Assembly: GCA_000270325.1 (NCBI GenBank)
Contig: BA000048.1
Span: 256,080 to 320,079 of the forward strand
Origin: Candidatus Caldarchaeum subterraneum
Lineage (GTDB): Archaea > Thermoproteota > Nitrososphaeria_A > Caldarchaeales > Caldarchaeaceae
DNA: 64,000 nucleotides
Direction of reading: 5' to 3'
The notes beneath the pieces are model-generated. The model was not told the origin of the DNA. It ran no database searches and worked only from the letters and a program-made list of their open reading frames with translations. Positions 1 through 7,797 of this stretch are shown here, piece by piece. The first letter of the stretch is position 1; every line of letters starts with the position of its first letter. Both the position numbers and the translations under genes were made by a program.

Positions 1-503
1 GGTTCATGTGGAGCGATGGATATGTGCTACAGGTCAAGCATCGTGAAGATCTGTCGACTAGGCAGGTTTACGAGAAACTCTCCATCATTGACCAAAGCCT
101 GCAGCACCTTGGCATATCTTATGTCAGGGACGGGGACGTCGAGGAGCTTGTCAAACAGGGTAAACATGTTTTCGGATACTTGCTGAGGCCCTTGAGGAAA
201 GAGGAGGTCGTTTCAATCGTTAAACAGGGCTACAGGCTTCCTCCCAAGTCTACCCGCCACCTAGTCGACAAGAGGCCGATGTACATAAACTGCCCCCTTG
301 AAATTCTCCGGAGCAGCAACGCGGTGGAAAAATTTGCTGAATTTCTCTCAGAAGGTTTCTGGGTGGAGCTGGGCCCCGGAGCTGAGCTGGACAGAAGATA
401 TGATGAAAAAATCATGGTTTTCTACAGGGAGGATTTGGCATCATTTTATCCTGAGAAGCTGCTCAAGCTTGTCAAGAGCTCGTTGAAGCAAACGCTTCGA
501 TGA
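1..503 (+). CDS. Uncharacterised protein, probably 5'-truncated by the window edge
   Basis: Open frame reaching the left edge; the first in-frame ATG is at 6, but the codon before it is open, so the true start may lie outside. About 165 residues are visible. I recognise no family. The protein is soluble and charged, with a central stretch around residues 75-100 (PPKSTRH, then MYINCPLEIL) and a C-terminal half rich in acidic and aromatic residues. No signal peptide or membrane segment is seen. Its 3' end overlaps the convergent serA gene by about 32 nt. Coding seems real because the frame is long, uses typical codons and stops just inside its neighbour. Confidence 0.6.
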   Translation, partial: FMWSDGYVLQVKHREDLSTRQVYEKLSIIDQSLQHLGISYVRDGDVEELVKQGKHVFGYLLRPLRKEEVVSIVKQGYRLPPKSTRHLVDKRPMYINCPLEILRSSNAVEKFAEFLSEGFWVELGPGAELDRRYDEKIMVFYREDLASFYPEKLLKLVKSSLKQTLR

Positions 504-1404
504 CCTTTTTCGCCAGCATCGTCGCAGCGGCTTCCTGAGCCTCCAGAGTTTGCGCCCCTATGTGAGGAGTTAGCACAACGTTGTCCAGCTCGAGAAGTTT
601 GCTTCCTGTAGGCGGCTCTTTCTCGAAAACATCGAGACCTGCGCCCGCTATTCTACCGTTTTTTAGAGCGTTGTAGAGAGCTTCTTCGTCTATGACCTCT
701 CCCCGAGAGGCGTTTATGATTATCGCCTTCGGCTTCATCATCTCTAGTTTACTGGCGTCGATTAGGTGTCTTGTCTCTGGTGTAAGGGGAACATGCAGGG
801 TTATGACGTCTGCTGTCTTCAGCACTTCTTCGAGGCTTGTGAGCTTGGCCCCGGCTTTTGCAAGAACCTCCTCCGGTATCGGTATGACATCGTAGGCGAC
901 AACCTTCATCCCCATGGCATGCGCTATCTCGGCCACTCGCCGCCCAATCCGTCCATAGCCCACAACACCGAGAGTCTTCCCCGCCAGCTCAACACCCATG
1001 GCCTCGGATTTGGGCCACTTACCTGAGCGAACCTGCTTATCACACCACGCGATTTTACGGGCCACGGCTATCATCAACCCGATGACCAGCTCGGCCACGC
1101 TTTCGGTGGAGGACTCGGGTGTGTTCAGCACTTTGACACCATGCCGCGCCGCGGCCTCGAGGTCGACGTTGTCAAGCCCCACTCCAGCTCGGCCCACAAC
1201 CTTCAACACAGGCACACCACGTTCAATAACCTTAGCCGTCACCTTTGTCCTACCACGGACAAGCAACACATCATAGCCACCAATAACAGATTCAAGCTCC
1301 TCCGCTGAAATCCCCGGGCGCAAATCCACCGTAAAACCCGCTCTCTCCAGCATATCGACCGCCGACCTGTCAACAGGGTCGGCCACCAAAACCCTCCTGT
1401 TCAC
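472..1404 (-). CDS. serA: D-3-phosphoglycerate dehydrogenase (D-2-hydroxyacid dehydrogenase family)
   Basis: NAD-dependent oxidation of 3-phosphoglycerate to 3-phosphohydroxypyruvate, the first step of serine synthesis. About 310 residues, the short form without C-terminal ACT domain. Visible are the Rossmann motif GYGRIG near residue 148, the catalytic Arg in NASRGE near 231, a Glu in FEKEPP and the catalytic His in TPHIGAQ. I chose GTG at 1404: a GGTGAGG sequence lies just upstream and a TATA-like element (1426-1435) sits about 26 nt before it. An in-frame TTG at 1461 exists but lies upstream of that TATA. Divergent from S26e. Another 2-hydroxyacid dehydrogenase specificity is possible. Confidence 0.9.
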   Translation of the reverse strand: MNRRVLVADPVDRSAVDMLERAGFTVDLRPGISAEELESVIGGYDVLLVRGRTKVTAKVIERGVPVLKVVGRAGVGLDNVDLEAAARHGVKVLNTPESSTESVAELVIGLMIAVARKIAWCDKQVRSGKWPKSEAMGVELAGKTLGVVGYGRIGRRVAEIAHAMGMKVVAYDVIPIPEEVLAKAGAKLTSLEEVLKTADVITLHVPLTPETRHLIDASKLEMMKPKAIIINASRGEVIDEEALYNALKNGRIAGAGLDVFEKEPPTGSKLLELDNVVLTPHIGAQTLEAQEAAATMLAKKVIEAFASTSS

Positions 1405-1425
1405 AGAAACCTCACCTACTTCAGC

Positions 1426-1435
1426 ATATATAAGC
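1426..1435 (-). promoter_or_regulatory. TATA-like box of serA
   Basis: The minus strand reads GCTTATATAT, centred about 26 nt before the GTG start of serA, which fits archaeal TBP spacing for a leaderless or very short-leader transcript. Prediction from spacing and composition only. Confidence 0.5.
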
Positions 1436-1469
1436 GCATGTCGGGACAGGGTCTTGTTCATCCTGCTAA

Positions 1470-1477
1470 CTTATATG
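1470..1477 (+). promoter_or_regulatory. TATA-like box of S26e
   Basis: CTTATATG centred about 30 nt before the ATG at 1504. It decides the start: an upstream in-frame ATG at 1438 would precede the promoter and add a non-conserved extension. Confidence 0.5.
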
Positions 1478-1503
1478 TAGGCTGCGTGTGCTGTTTAGCG
1501 GAT

Positions 1504-1788
1504 ATGCCGTTCAAGCGTAAGAGCCGTGGAAGGTCGAAAGGTGCTAAGGGGAAGGAGCCTACTGTTCAGTGCGACAACTGTGGAGCATATGTGCCGAGGA
1601 GCAAGGTGCAGCGTGTGACGCGGCGTGTTTCGCTTGTCCGAGGGGACCTGGCCCGTGAGCTGAAGCAGGCGGGAGCTTATCTCGCTGAAAACATCGTCGT
1701 CAAAAACCTCTGCATCAGCTGCGCCATCCACTATGGTGTCCTCAAGGTAAGGGCCCGCGACGAGAGAAAACCCGAGCAATTCCTCTAA
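1504..1788 (+). CDS. rps26e: 30S ribosomal protein S26e
   Basis: Small-subunit ribosomal protein shared by eukaryotes and TACK archaea and absent from most euryarchaea. 94 residues: basic N-terminus MPFKRKSRGRSKG, then a zinc-binding pair CDNCGAYVPR near residues 21-24 and a second pair CISCAIHYGVL near 73-76. The C-terminal RARDERK is typical of the family. ATG 1504 is chosen because a TATA-like box lies 30 nt upstream. Divergent from serA; htpX follows 56 nt downstream on the same strand. Its presence supports a TACK origin of the window. Confidence 0.93.
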   Translation: MPFKRKSRGRSKGAKGKEPTVQCDNCGAYVPRSKVQRVTRRVSLVRGDLARELKQAGAYLAENIVVKNLCISCAIHYGVLKVRARDERKPEQFL

Positions 1789-1844
1789 GATGTTGGATAT
1801 GGTTTATTAGAGGCCCGACCGCACACTGGCTCAGGTGAGGATAT

Positions 1845-2813
1845 ATGACCACTGCGCAGGAGAGGGCAAGGCTATCCCTCGTCAAGCTCCGTCTCGCCAT
1901 GGTCGGTACATGGGCGCTGATAACGGGAGTGGCCTCGCTTCTCTTCGTGGCTGTGCTGACGTTTCTCCGTATACCACTTCTCAACTTCTACACCATCATA
2001 GGGTTTGTCGTCGTCTTCCACGTCTTCCAGTGGCTTATAGGGCCCTACATAATCGGAGCGGTTTACAGGACACGGCCAGCGGCGGAGGCTGGGCTTGGCT
2101 GGGTTGAGGAAGCTGTCAACAGGCTGAGCATGGCAGCGGGGATGGAGAAGCCGCCGAAAACCTATGTGGCGGAAATAGACATACCCAACGCATTCGCATT
2201 CGGCAGCCCCCTCACAGGACCCATGGTCGCCGTCACCCGCCGACTCGTAGAAAGCCTTCCACGGGAAGAGGTTGAAGCTGTCATAGGACACGAGCTGGGC
2301 CACATCAAACACCGCGACGTCGCCTTCATGATGGCGATAAGCATCATCCCAGCCATCATCTACTACCTCGGCTACACCCTGTTTGTTTCCGGAGCCTACA
2401 GCGGCCGCCGTGAAGGAGGAGCCTATACATTCCTCATCGGAATCGCGTTGATGGTTTTCAGCTTCATCTTCAACATATTTGTCTTCTACATGAGCAGGCT
2501 CCGCGAATACTACGCCGACTACTTCGCCGCAAAAACCGTGCCCAATGGTGCCCGAAACCTTCAGCGTGCCCTCGTCAGAATCATGATGCTTGCTGGCAGG
2601 CTGAGGAGGGAAGAGGTGGCCCACGTGGAGCAGTTTAAGGCCTTCTTCATAGCCGACCCCGAAGTCAAGCTCCAAGCATTCGGCGACATAGATAGAGTCG
2701 TTGAAGAAGTGAAGAACCGTAAACCCAGCACAGTGGCTGAGCTCTTCAGCACACACCCCGACCCTGCCAAACGGCTTAGAGCGCTCGACAACTACGTCTT
2801 CAGTATGCCCTAG
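1845..2813 (+). CDS. htpX: HtpX-like membrane zinc metalloprotease (M48)
   Basis: Integral-membrane endopeptidase of the M48 family, thought to degrade damaged membrane proteins. 322 residues. Two membrane segments lie near residues 20-70, the zinc motif HELGH at 149-153 and the third ligand Glu in REYYADYFAAK near 221. A further pair of hydrophobic segments falls between about 162 and 215. The C-terminal STHPDPAKRLRAL is characteristic. GGTGAGG six bases before the ATG supports the start. The 3' end overlaps the convergent prolyl-tRNA synthetase gene by 14 nt. Confidence 0.92.
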   Translation: MTTAQERARLSLVKLRLAMVGTWALITGVASLLFVAVLTFLRIPLLNFYTIIGFVVVFHVFQWLIGPYIIGAVYRTRPAAEAGLGWVEEAVNRLSMAAGMEKPPKTYVAEIDIPNAFAFGSPLTGPMVAVTRRLVESLPREEVEAVIGHELGHIKHRDVAFMMAISIIPAIIYYLGYTLFVSGAYSGRREGGAYTFLIGIALMVFSFIFNIFVFYMSRLREYYADYFAAKTVPNGARNLQRALVRIMMLAGRLRREEVAHVEQFKAFFIADPEVKLQAFGDIDRVVEEVKNRKPSTVAELFSTHPDPAKRLRALDNYVFSMP

Positions 2814-4233
2814 CGAAGTAAACCACTTCAGCCGCGTTTTTTCCACAGACTACGCAGGGGCCGCTTGGCACCTCGAGCTCGTCGAACCTGCTACCCCTCA
2901 ACTCTCCGCCAGCTGCTGCTTTCAGCTGCTCAGCACACTCCACCGAGCCGCACCAGTCAAGCCTAGCTATCCTTCTCTCAGAAATGACTTTCTTGGCCTC
3001 ATCTATCGAGGAAACCTCCACAACCATCTGACGCATGATACGCCAGCTCCGCTCCGCGAGGCTCTGCCCCATATTCGTCAACACATTTTCCACAGCCCTT
3101 TCAATCTCCTCGACAGCGACAACCTGTTTCTCCAACGTATCCCGTCTAAACAGTGTAGCCCTGTTCTCCGCCACCTCACGCGGCCCAATCTCAAGCCTCA
3201 CAGGCACCCCCAGTTTCTCCCAGTGGTAAAACTTTTCACCCGGGGTCACATCCTCTCGGTCATCAACCTTTACAGCAAACTTTTGCAGCCTCTCCGCGAG
3301 GCTGTGGCAGAATTGTTTAATGGACTCCTCCTGGCCTTTGAAGACTATGGGGACAATTACCACGTGAAGAGGGGCGACGACGGGCGGAAGCACAAGACCT
3401 CTGTCATCGCCGTGCTGGCTTATCAACGCAGCCAAAACCCTGCTGTAGCCAAACCCATAGCAGAGCTGATGAGGATTCTCACGTTTACCGTCCCGTGTCT
3501 CAAACTCAATCTCAAACACTTTCGAGAAGTTTTTCCCAAGGTTGTGAACGGTTGCGACCTGGTTCACTCTGCCGTCAGGGTTCCATGCATCAAAAGCTAT
3601 CGAGTATCTTGCGCCGGGGAACTTGTCGAAATCAGGTCTCTTTAACACGAGGTAGGCGAGTCCAAGCTGGTCCAACACTTTGCGATAAATTTCCACAGCT
3701 TTTCTAACCTGTTGCTCAGCCTCCGCAGCCGTCGCATGAACAGTATGCGCCTCATTCCAAGGAATCTCCCGCACCCGTAGCAAAGGCCTCGTCGCCTTGG
3801 TCTCATGCCTGTAAACCATGTTGCTCTGGTGAACGAGAAGAGGAAGGTCTGCGTGACTCCGTATCCACAGCTTGAACATGGGATACATGATGGTCTCGCT
3901 CGTCGGCCTAACAATCAGCTTAACATCAAGCGGTTTACCTCCAGCCGACTCTATCACAAACACTTCTGTGCTGAAGCCTTTGATGTGCTGCGCCTCCTTA
4001 CCGAGAAGCTCCTCAGTCGTCACAAGCGGGAAAATCATCTCCTTATGGCCCGTTTCCCGCAGCTCCTTCTCCAACATCTCACGCACACGTCTCAAAATAT
4101 AGGCCCCATTCTCCAAATAAACAGAGAAACCCTTAACAGGAAAACGGTCATCCACAATCCGCGCCTCGAGCAAAAGCTTGTCAAACCACTCGCTGAAATT
4201 ACGGTATTTGTTGAGCGCCGTGGCAGTCGACAT
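2800..4233 (-). CDS. proS: Prolyl-tRNA synthetase, archaeal/eukaryotic type
   Basis: Class II synthetase charging tRNA-Pro with proline. 477 residues from ATG 4233. Class II motif 2 is seen in YRHETKATRPLLRVREI and motif 3 in GYSRVLAALISQHGDDRG. The C-terminal domain has zinc-type cysteines (WCGSVEC, then CVVCGK), and the chain ends in VYFARAY with a terminal Tyr, as in archaeal and eukaryotic ProRS. There is no bacterial editing insertion. A TTG at 4254 in the same frame is rejected because the TATA-like box at about 4257-4264 overlaps it and fits a leaderless start at 4233. Confidence 0.94.
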   Translation of the reverse strand: MSTATALNKYRNFSEWFDKLLLEARIVDDRFPVKGFSVYLENGAYILRRVREMLEKELRETGHKEMIFPLVTTEELLGKEAQHIKGFSTEVFVIESAGGKPLDVKLIVRPTSETIMYPMFKLWIRSHADLPLLVHQSNMVYRHETKATRPLLRVREIPWNEAHTVHATAAEAEQQVRKAVEIYRKVLDQLGLAYLVLKRPDFDKFPGARYSIAFDAWNPDGRVNQVATVHNLGKNFSKVFEIEFETRDGKRENPHQLCYGFGYSRVLAALISQHGDDRGLVLPPVVAPLHVVIVPIVFKGQEESIKQFCHSLAERLQKFAVKVDDREDVTPGEKFYHWEKLGVPVRLEIGPREVAENRATLFRRDTLEKQVVAVEEIERAVENVLTNMGQSLAERSWRIMRQMVVEVSSIDEAKKVISERRIARLDWCGSVECAEQLKAAAGGELRGSRFDELEVPSGPCVVCGKNAAEVVYFARAY

Positions 4234-4256
4234 CAAGCCATAAAAAAATCCCAATC

Positions 4257-4264
4257 ATATATAA
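4257..4264 (-). promoter_or_regulatory. TATA-like box of proS
   Basis: The minus strand reads GTTATATATG, about 27 nt before the ATG at 4233. It supports a leaderless proS transcript. Confidence 0.45.
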
Positions 4265-4543
4265 CTGTATCAGTTGCCCCTTCACGTTAACCGAGGGGCC
4301 AGGGTGTTGTACTGTATGCCCCCTAGATGATTGCATTTTAGCTATAAGCTCTTCGTTGCAGGGGGAAGAGAGCCATGGCAGTGGTATACGTATAGAGGAC
4401 ATTTCATGGCACGCTCTGAGCGACGCCTAGAATGCAGCCAAACCCACATAGCATCAGAACTATCATTATGTTGGTACAGACATTTTTGTAATATGGTGGG
4501 AATTAGTTAAATTTGTTTTATGGTGTATTGTTTTGAGTGATGG

Positions 4544-4849
4544 TTGGTGGATTTAATACTATCTAGACATGCAAGCGAGAAGATTAAGCTCAGAAGGTTG
4601 AGGATGGAACTTATCAATCAGGTATTGAATAGCCCTGAACATATTTACTTCGATGTTGTTACTAGGCTTTATGTAGCTATCAGAAAGGTAGAGTTTCATG
4701 ATGAGAAGATTCCCTTGGTGGTTATTTACAGAACCGAGGATGACAGTTATTATATCGCCACAGTGTATCCCTGTAAAGAGTTTGAAGAGGAAGTTGATAG
4801 AAAAGTTAAAAAAGGGAGATGGATAAAGGTAGGTGTAAGAGAGAAATGA
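4544..4849 (+). CDS. DUF4258-type (RelE-like) putative toxin
   Basis: Small basic protein of about 101 residues beginning near LSRHASEKIKLR, with a central VVIYRTEDDSYYIATVYP stretch resembling the DUF4258/RelE-like fold, a group often found as toxin partners. The start is TTG 4544 or GTG 4547; an AT-rich TTTTATGG element about 24 nt upstream may be its TATA box. The stop codon overlaps the ATG of the DUF2283 gene (ATGA), which is strong evidence of translational coupling. The toxin role is inferred from pairing and size, not from visible catalytic residues. Confidence 0.75.
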   Translation: MVDLILSRHASEKIKLRRLRMELINQVLNSPEHIYFDVVTRLYVAIRKVEFHDEKIPLVVIYRTEDDSYYIATVYPCKEFEEEVDRKVKKGRWIKVGVREK

Positions 4850-5064
4850 AGGTGACCTACGACCCTGAAGCGGACATTATTTACATGGTTTTGAGAGACG
4901 GCGAAGTCTACGATAGCAGAGAGGAGAATGAGGACATTAGATTGGAATATGATAAAGAAGGGCAGCTAATAGGAATAGAGATAATGAACGCAAGAGCAAA
5001 CCTCATTGCGGCCATTGCAAAGGAAATATCAAGAGAAATAAACAATGCTCTTCAGACAAGATAA
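4846..5064 (+). CDS. DUF2283 family protein, putative antitoxin
   Basis: 72-residue acidic protein with the DUF2283 pattern: MKVTYDPEADIIYMVL at the N-terminus, an acidic EENEDIRLEYD middle, then GQLIGIEIMNA. The family is common in archaea and cyanobacteria and often accompanies DUF4258 or RelE-like genes. ATG 4846 overlaps the previous stop by 4 nt; an in-frame ATG at 4819 is less likely because it lies deep in the upstream gene. A decayed relative is found at 48382-48582. Confidence 0.8.
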   Translation: MKVTYDPEADIIYMVLRDGEVYDSREENEDIRLEYDKEGQLIGIEIMNARANLIAAIAKEISREINNALQTR

Positions 5065-5365
5065 AATGATTTTTACCTCAATGCGTAGTTGCTCATCTGG
5101 CTTTGCTCTGCTGCTTCCCGGTTTTCACCGGATAAAATATTCTCCAAATGATATTGGGCTATTGTAGGGGATGAATTGTGGAAACAGTAGGTAATCAGGC
5201 CGTAGGGCACGACGCATAGAGTGTGGCGCCAATCACCAGACACCTGTTCTCCGTCGGCTCTCTGGTTGCTAGTCTATAGTAACATTGTGAGGTTTTCTCA
5301 CTGGGCCTGTTCGAATCATGTAGATAATCCTTTTTGGAGATAGGTTTTTAGAGTGGTGTTTATGA
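5065..5365. other. Intergenic stretch with two small hairpins
   Basis: No convincing coding frame in about 300 nt. Two perfect short inverted repeats are visible: CCGGT-TTTC-ACCGG at 5118-5131 and GTGAG-GTTTT-CTCAC at 5287-5301. A T-rich element at about 5328-5350 may be the promoter of the downstream atpD gene. The region could hold a small RNA or terminators; I see no tRNA or known RNA family. Confidence 0.3.
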
Positions 5366-6049
5366 TTGGGTTTCGGTGCATCGCTTCTGTCGGTAAGCTT
5401 CGGTGGAAAGTTTCTCCCAACCAAGCTTGAGCTGATAAGGGCGAGGCGCAGCCTCCAGGTTGCGAAGAGCATTTACCGTATCCTGGAGGATAAGCGGGAT
5501 GTTTTGGTGAGGCGGCTGAACGACTTGGTTGAGGTGGCTGAGGCGGAGCGTGAGAAGATGGAGCAGCCTCTTCGACAGGCTTACATGTCTTTATTCAAGG
5601 CCTATGCGGAGATGGGCTCTGTCAAGGTGGAGGCAATAGCCGCAACCACGCCGCCCTCCATAGAGGTTAAGGTGAGCGAGAAAACCATCCTCGGCATAAG
5701 GATACCAACCCTCGAGATAGCCAGCACAAAAATCCCCCTCAACTACGGCCTCCTCGACACCGCCTCATCATTCGACGAAGCCGTCAGAAACTTCAGAGAA
5801 ATCATCGCCACCCTCTGCAGAGTAGCCGAGATAGAGAACACAATATTCCGCCTCGCCGAGGAACTGAAGAAAACACAGCGCCTACTAAACGCCCTCGAAC
5901 ACCTCATCATCCCAAGATACCAGGAAGCCATAAAATTCATCAGCGCAAGCCTCGAAGAACGCGAAAGAGAAGACTTCGTAAAGCTCAAACACGTGAAACG
6001 CATTCTCGAGAGAAGAAAGGAGGTGGAGACACTTGGAGGAACAGGTTAG
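5366..6049 (+). CDS. atpD: V/A-type ATP synthase subunit D (central stalk)
   Basis: Subunit D forms the rotor shaft of the archaeal A/V-type ATP synthase. 227 residues from TTG 5366: the N-terminal PTKLELIRARRSL and LEDKRDVLVRRL helix, a central less conserved domain, and a long C-terminal helix ending in LKHVKRILERRKE, as expected for the antiparallel coiled coil. No other ATP synthase genes are in the window, so the D subunit is at an operon edge or detached from the rest. A small coiled-coil ORF overlaps its 3' end. Confidence 0.9.
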   Translation: MGFGASLLSVSFGGKFLPTKLELIRARRSLQVAKSIYRILEDKRDVLVRRLNDLVEVAEAEREKMEQPLRQAYMSLFKAYAEMGSVKVEAIAATTPPSIEVKVSEKTILGIRIPTLEIASTKIPLNYGLLDTASSFDEAVRNFREIIATLCRVAEIENTIFRLAEELKKTQRLLNALEHLIIPRYQEAIKFISASLEEREREDFVKLKHVKRILERRKEVETLGGTG

Positions 6050-6143
6050 GAAAGAGTTTGAGCAACTGAGGCAAGAGATTAGGAAGAAGAAGCAGGAGAT
6101 GGCTGAGGCTCTGCGGAAAAAAGCCGAGGAGGCCTCTGCGTAA
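6033..6143 (+). CDS. 36-residue charged coiled-coil peptide
   Basis: Begins at TTG 6033, eight bases after a strong ribosome-binding sequence (AGGAGGTGG at 6020-6028), inside the 3' end of atpD in another frame, and stops at TAA 6143. The peptide is almost pure amphipathic helix: VRKEFEQLRQEIRKKKQEM, then ALRKKAEEAS. I recognise no family. The strong Shine-Dalgarno match and the coupling to atpD suggest it is translated; it could be a stalk-associated helix, but this is inference from position only. Confidence 0.55.
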   Translation: MEEQVRKEFEQLRQEIRKKKQEMAEALRKKAEEASA

Positions 6144-6198
6144 GATTCTTAGTTGAGGACACGGGGTTAAATAACCCCCGCAAAAACCATCCGTAGAG

Positions 6199-6834
6199 TT
6201 GGACATCCGTAGAGCAGCAGCGGCCACGATTATCGCCGTCTTCGCCTACATCGCCCTCTTCCACTACCCCTTGGTGAGGGGCCTCGAGCTCACCAACCTC
6301 CTCTTCTACATGGATGTCTGGCCCACCTTCATCGCAGCCGTAGGCTACTCCACAGCCTATCTCACATCCACGCGTCTCAACACCAACCTCGGCAAACCAT
6401 GGAGCCGCTACATCGGCTTCGGCGCAGCAGCGGCCCTCATATTCTACTGGCACCTACCGGCCAACTCATTCTTCGGATACGGAGTATGCCCAGCCGACCT
6501 CAACAACCCCATCCTCTACCAGCTCAAAAGAATATCCTACTTCATCGTAGGTGTTCTCATCTACTTCGCCGCAAAAGACTTCAACAAGCCCTGGCGCGAA
6601 GCACTCGCCATCGCCTTCGGCAAAGTAATGGGATGGTACGGCTTCTACCTCACACTCGTAACAGAGCCACTATACGTAGCCCCGCCTGTCATATTCAGCC
6701 TCCAGCTCCACCACGAAGCAGGAGCAGCCATGATACTCTCGATGATAGCACTCGACTTCCTCGCAGCAGCATCACTCATAAACCACCTCTTCAAAGACAA
6801 AAAAGCAACACCCTACCCACTAACAACCAGCTAA
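6199..6834 (+). CDS. Multi-pass membrane protein, DUF1404/CtaG-like
   Basis: 211 residues with about six hydrophobic segments (roughly 8-25, 40-57, 72-90, 110-126, 140-160 and 178-198). Conserved-looking histidines lie next to membrane segments (LFHYPL, FYWHLP, QLHHEAG), a pattern reminiscent of the archaeal DUF1404 family and distantly of the CtaG-type assembly factors. TTG start at 6199. Downstream of the atpD pair and probably a separate unit. Function unknown; the family suggestion is from pattern only. Confidence 0.6.
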   Translation: MDIRRAAAATIIAVFAYIALFHYPLVRGLELTNLLFYMDVWPTFIAAVGYSTAYLTSTRLNTNLGKPWSRYIGFGAAAALIFYWHLPANSFFGYGVCPADLNNPILYQLKRISYFIVGVLIYFAAKDFNKPWREALAIAFGKVMGWYGFYLTLVTEPLYVAPPVIFSLQLHHEAGAAMILSMIALDFLAAASLINHLFKDKKATPYPLTTS

Positions 6835-6882
6835 CAAAAAAAGCAAATACACCGCATAGCCATCACAGATGGATAGATATAT

Positions 6883-7293
6883 TTGTCCCAATCTGCTCTA
6901 TTAGTTGGTGCTAAGTGTTCAGGTCTTGTCTATGTCGATGCGGTGGTTAAGAAGGGTGGCAAAAGTGCCGCGGCTAGACTTCTCGTGGACTCTGGAGCAA
7001 CCTACACCGTGTTGAAAAAGGATGTCTGGACAATACTGGGACTAGAGCCGCTTGGTGAAATAGATCTCGTTCTCGCCGACGGCACAACCATCACAAGGAA
7101 GGTCTCCGAAGCAATCATCGAACTACCCGGATACGGCGAGCGACATACACCAGTTGTGCTCGGAGAAGAGGAGGACGAGAACCTTCTCGGAATAGTCACC
7201 TTGGAGATTTTCGGGCTGGTTCTTGACCCCCTCAAGAGAACTCTGAAACCTATTAGAGCCATACTGAAGACAGAACATCATGATAAACAGTGA
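6883..7293 (+). CDS. Retropepsin-like aspartic protease domain protein
   Basis: 136 residues with the retroviral-type active-site motif LVDSGATYTVL (catalytic Asp near residue 36), followed by LADGTTITRKV and the second hydrophobic-Gly block LLGIVTLEIFGL. That is the single-domain retropepsin-like pattern, which acts as a dimer. TTG 6883 is the first start; a GATATATTTG element overlaps this point, so the true start could be slightly later. No membrane segment. Substrate unknown. Confidence 0.75.
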   Translation: MSQSALLVGAKCSGLVYVDAVVKKGGKSAAARLLVDSGATYTVLKKDVWTILGLEPLGEIDLVLADGTTITRKVSEAIIELPGYGERHTPVVLGEEEDENLLGIVTLEIFGLVLDPLKRTLKPIRAILKTEHHDKQ

Positions 7294-7369
7294 CATGTTA
7301 GGATTCGGTCTTCGAAAATATGATGATGGGTGGCAAATTTAGGATGCTTAAATAATTGGGTATGAAAGA

Positions 7370-7792
7370 TTGTTTTGCAGAAAGTTGAGGTTCTCCAGAG
7401 TTGAGGCTGAATATTGGTTCAAACAAGGTGTGGAAGATTTTAGATTAGCTGAGAAACTCTTATCAGACGGCAGATATAACTACTCGGCTTTCCTAACTCA
7501 TCAAGCTGCTGAGAAGACTCTGACAACTCTAATCATAGAGGTTTTGAGGGAGATTCCTCCTAGGATTCATAACTTGCTAGAGCTAGGAGAGTCTCTTAGG
7601 AAAACGGGGATAGACATGGCTGAGGTGGAGGATGACCTGAAATACCTTAACCCACACTACCTCACCTCACGTTATCCCGATGCTGCGAACGGCATCCCAA
7701 CCGAGGTCTACAGCAGACGCATGGCCGAGCTATGTCTACAATCTGCAGCGAGGGTTTTAGCTTGGGCGGAAAACTTACTCGAGAAGAAGTAA
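7370..7792 (+). CDS. HEPN domain protein (toxin-like partner of MNT)
   Basis: 140 residues. The pattern YWFKQGVEDFRLAEKLL, then FLTHQAAEKTL and later HYLTSRYPDAANG matches the HEPN fold, in which the R-x4-H-type motif is catalytic in RNase members; here the C-terminal SRYP motif is present. TTG 7370 is the first start; TTG 7385 is possible. The next gene encodes an MNT nucleotidyltransferase, giving a classic HEPN/MNT pair. Confidence 0.85.
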   Translation: MFCRKLRFSRVEAEYWFKQGVEDFRLAEKLLSDGRYNYSAFLTHQAAEKTLTTLIIEVLREIPPRIHNLLELGESLRKTGIDMAEVEDDLKYLNPHYLTSRYPDAANGIPTEVYSRRMAELCLQSAARVLAWAENLLEKK

Positions 7793-7797
7793 CCCAA

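Noticed and set aside
1872..2846. Long open frame (324 codons) antisense to htpX
   Set aside because: It mirrors the codon structure of htpX, has a composition unlike real proteins (runs of His/Glu/Asp) and no promoter or family; htpX has intact catalytic motifs.
5305..5320. TTCGAAT string resembling a tRNA T loop
   Set aside because: No pairing T stem, acceptor or anticodon arm around it.
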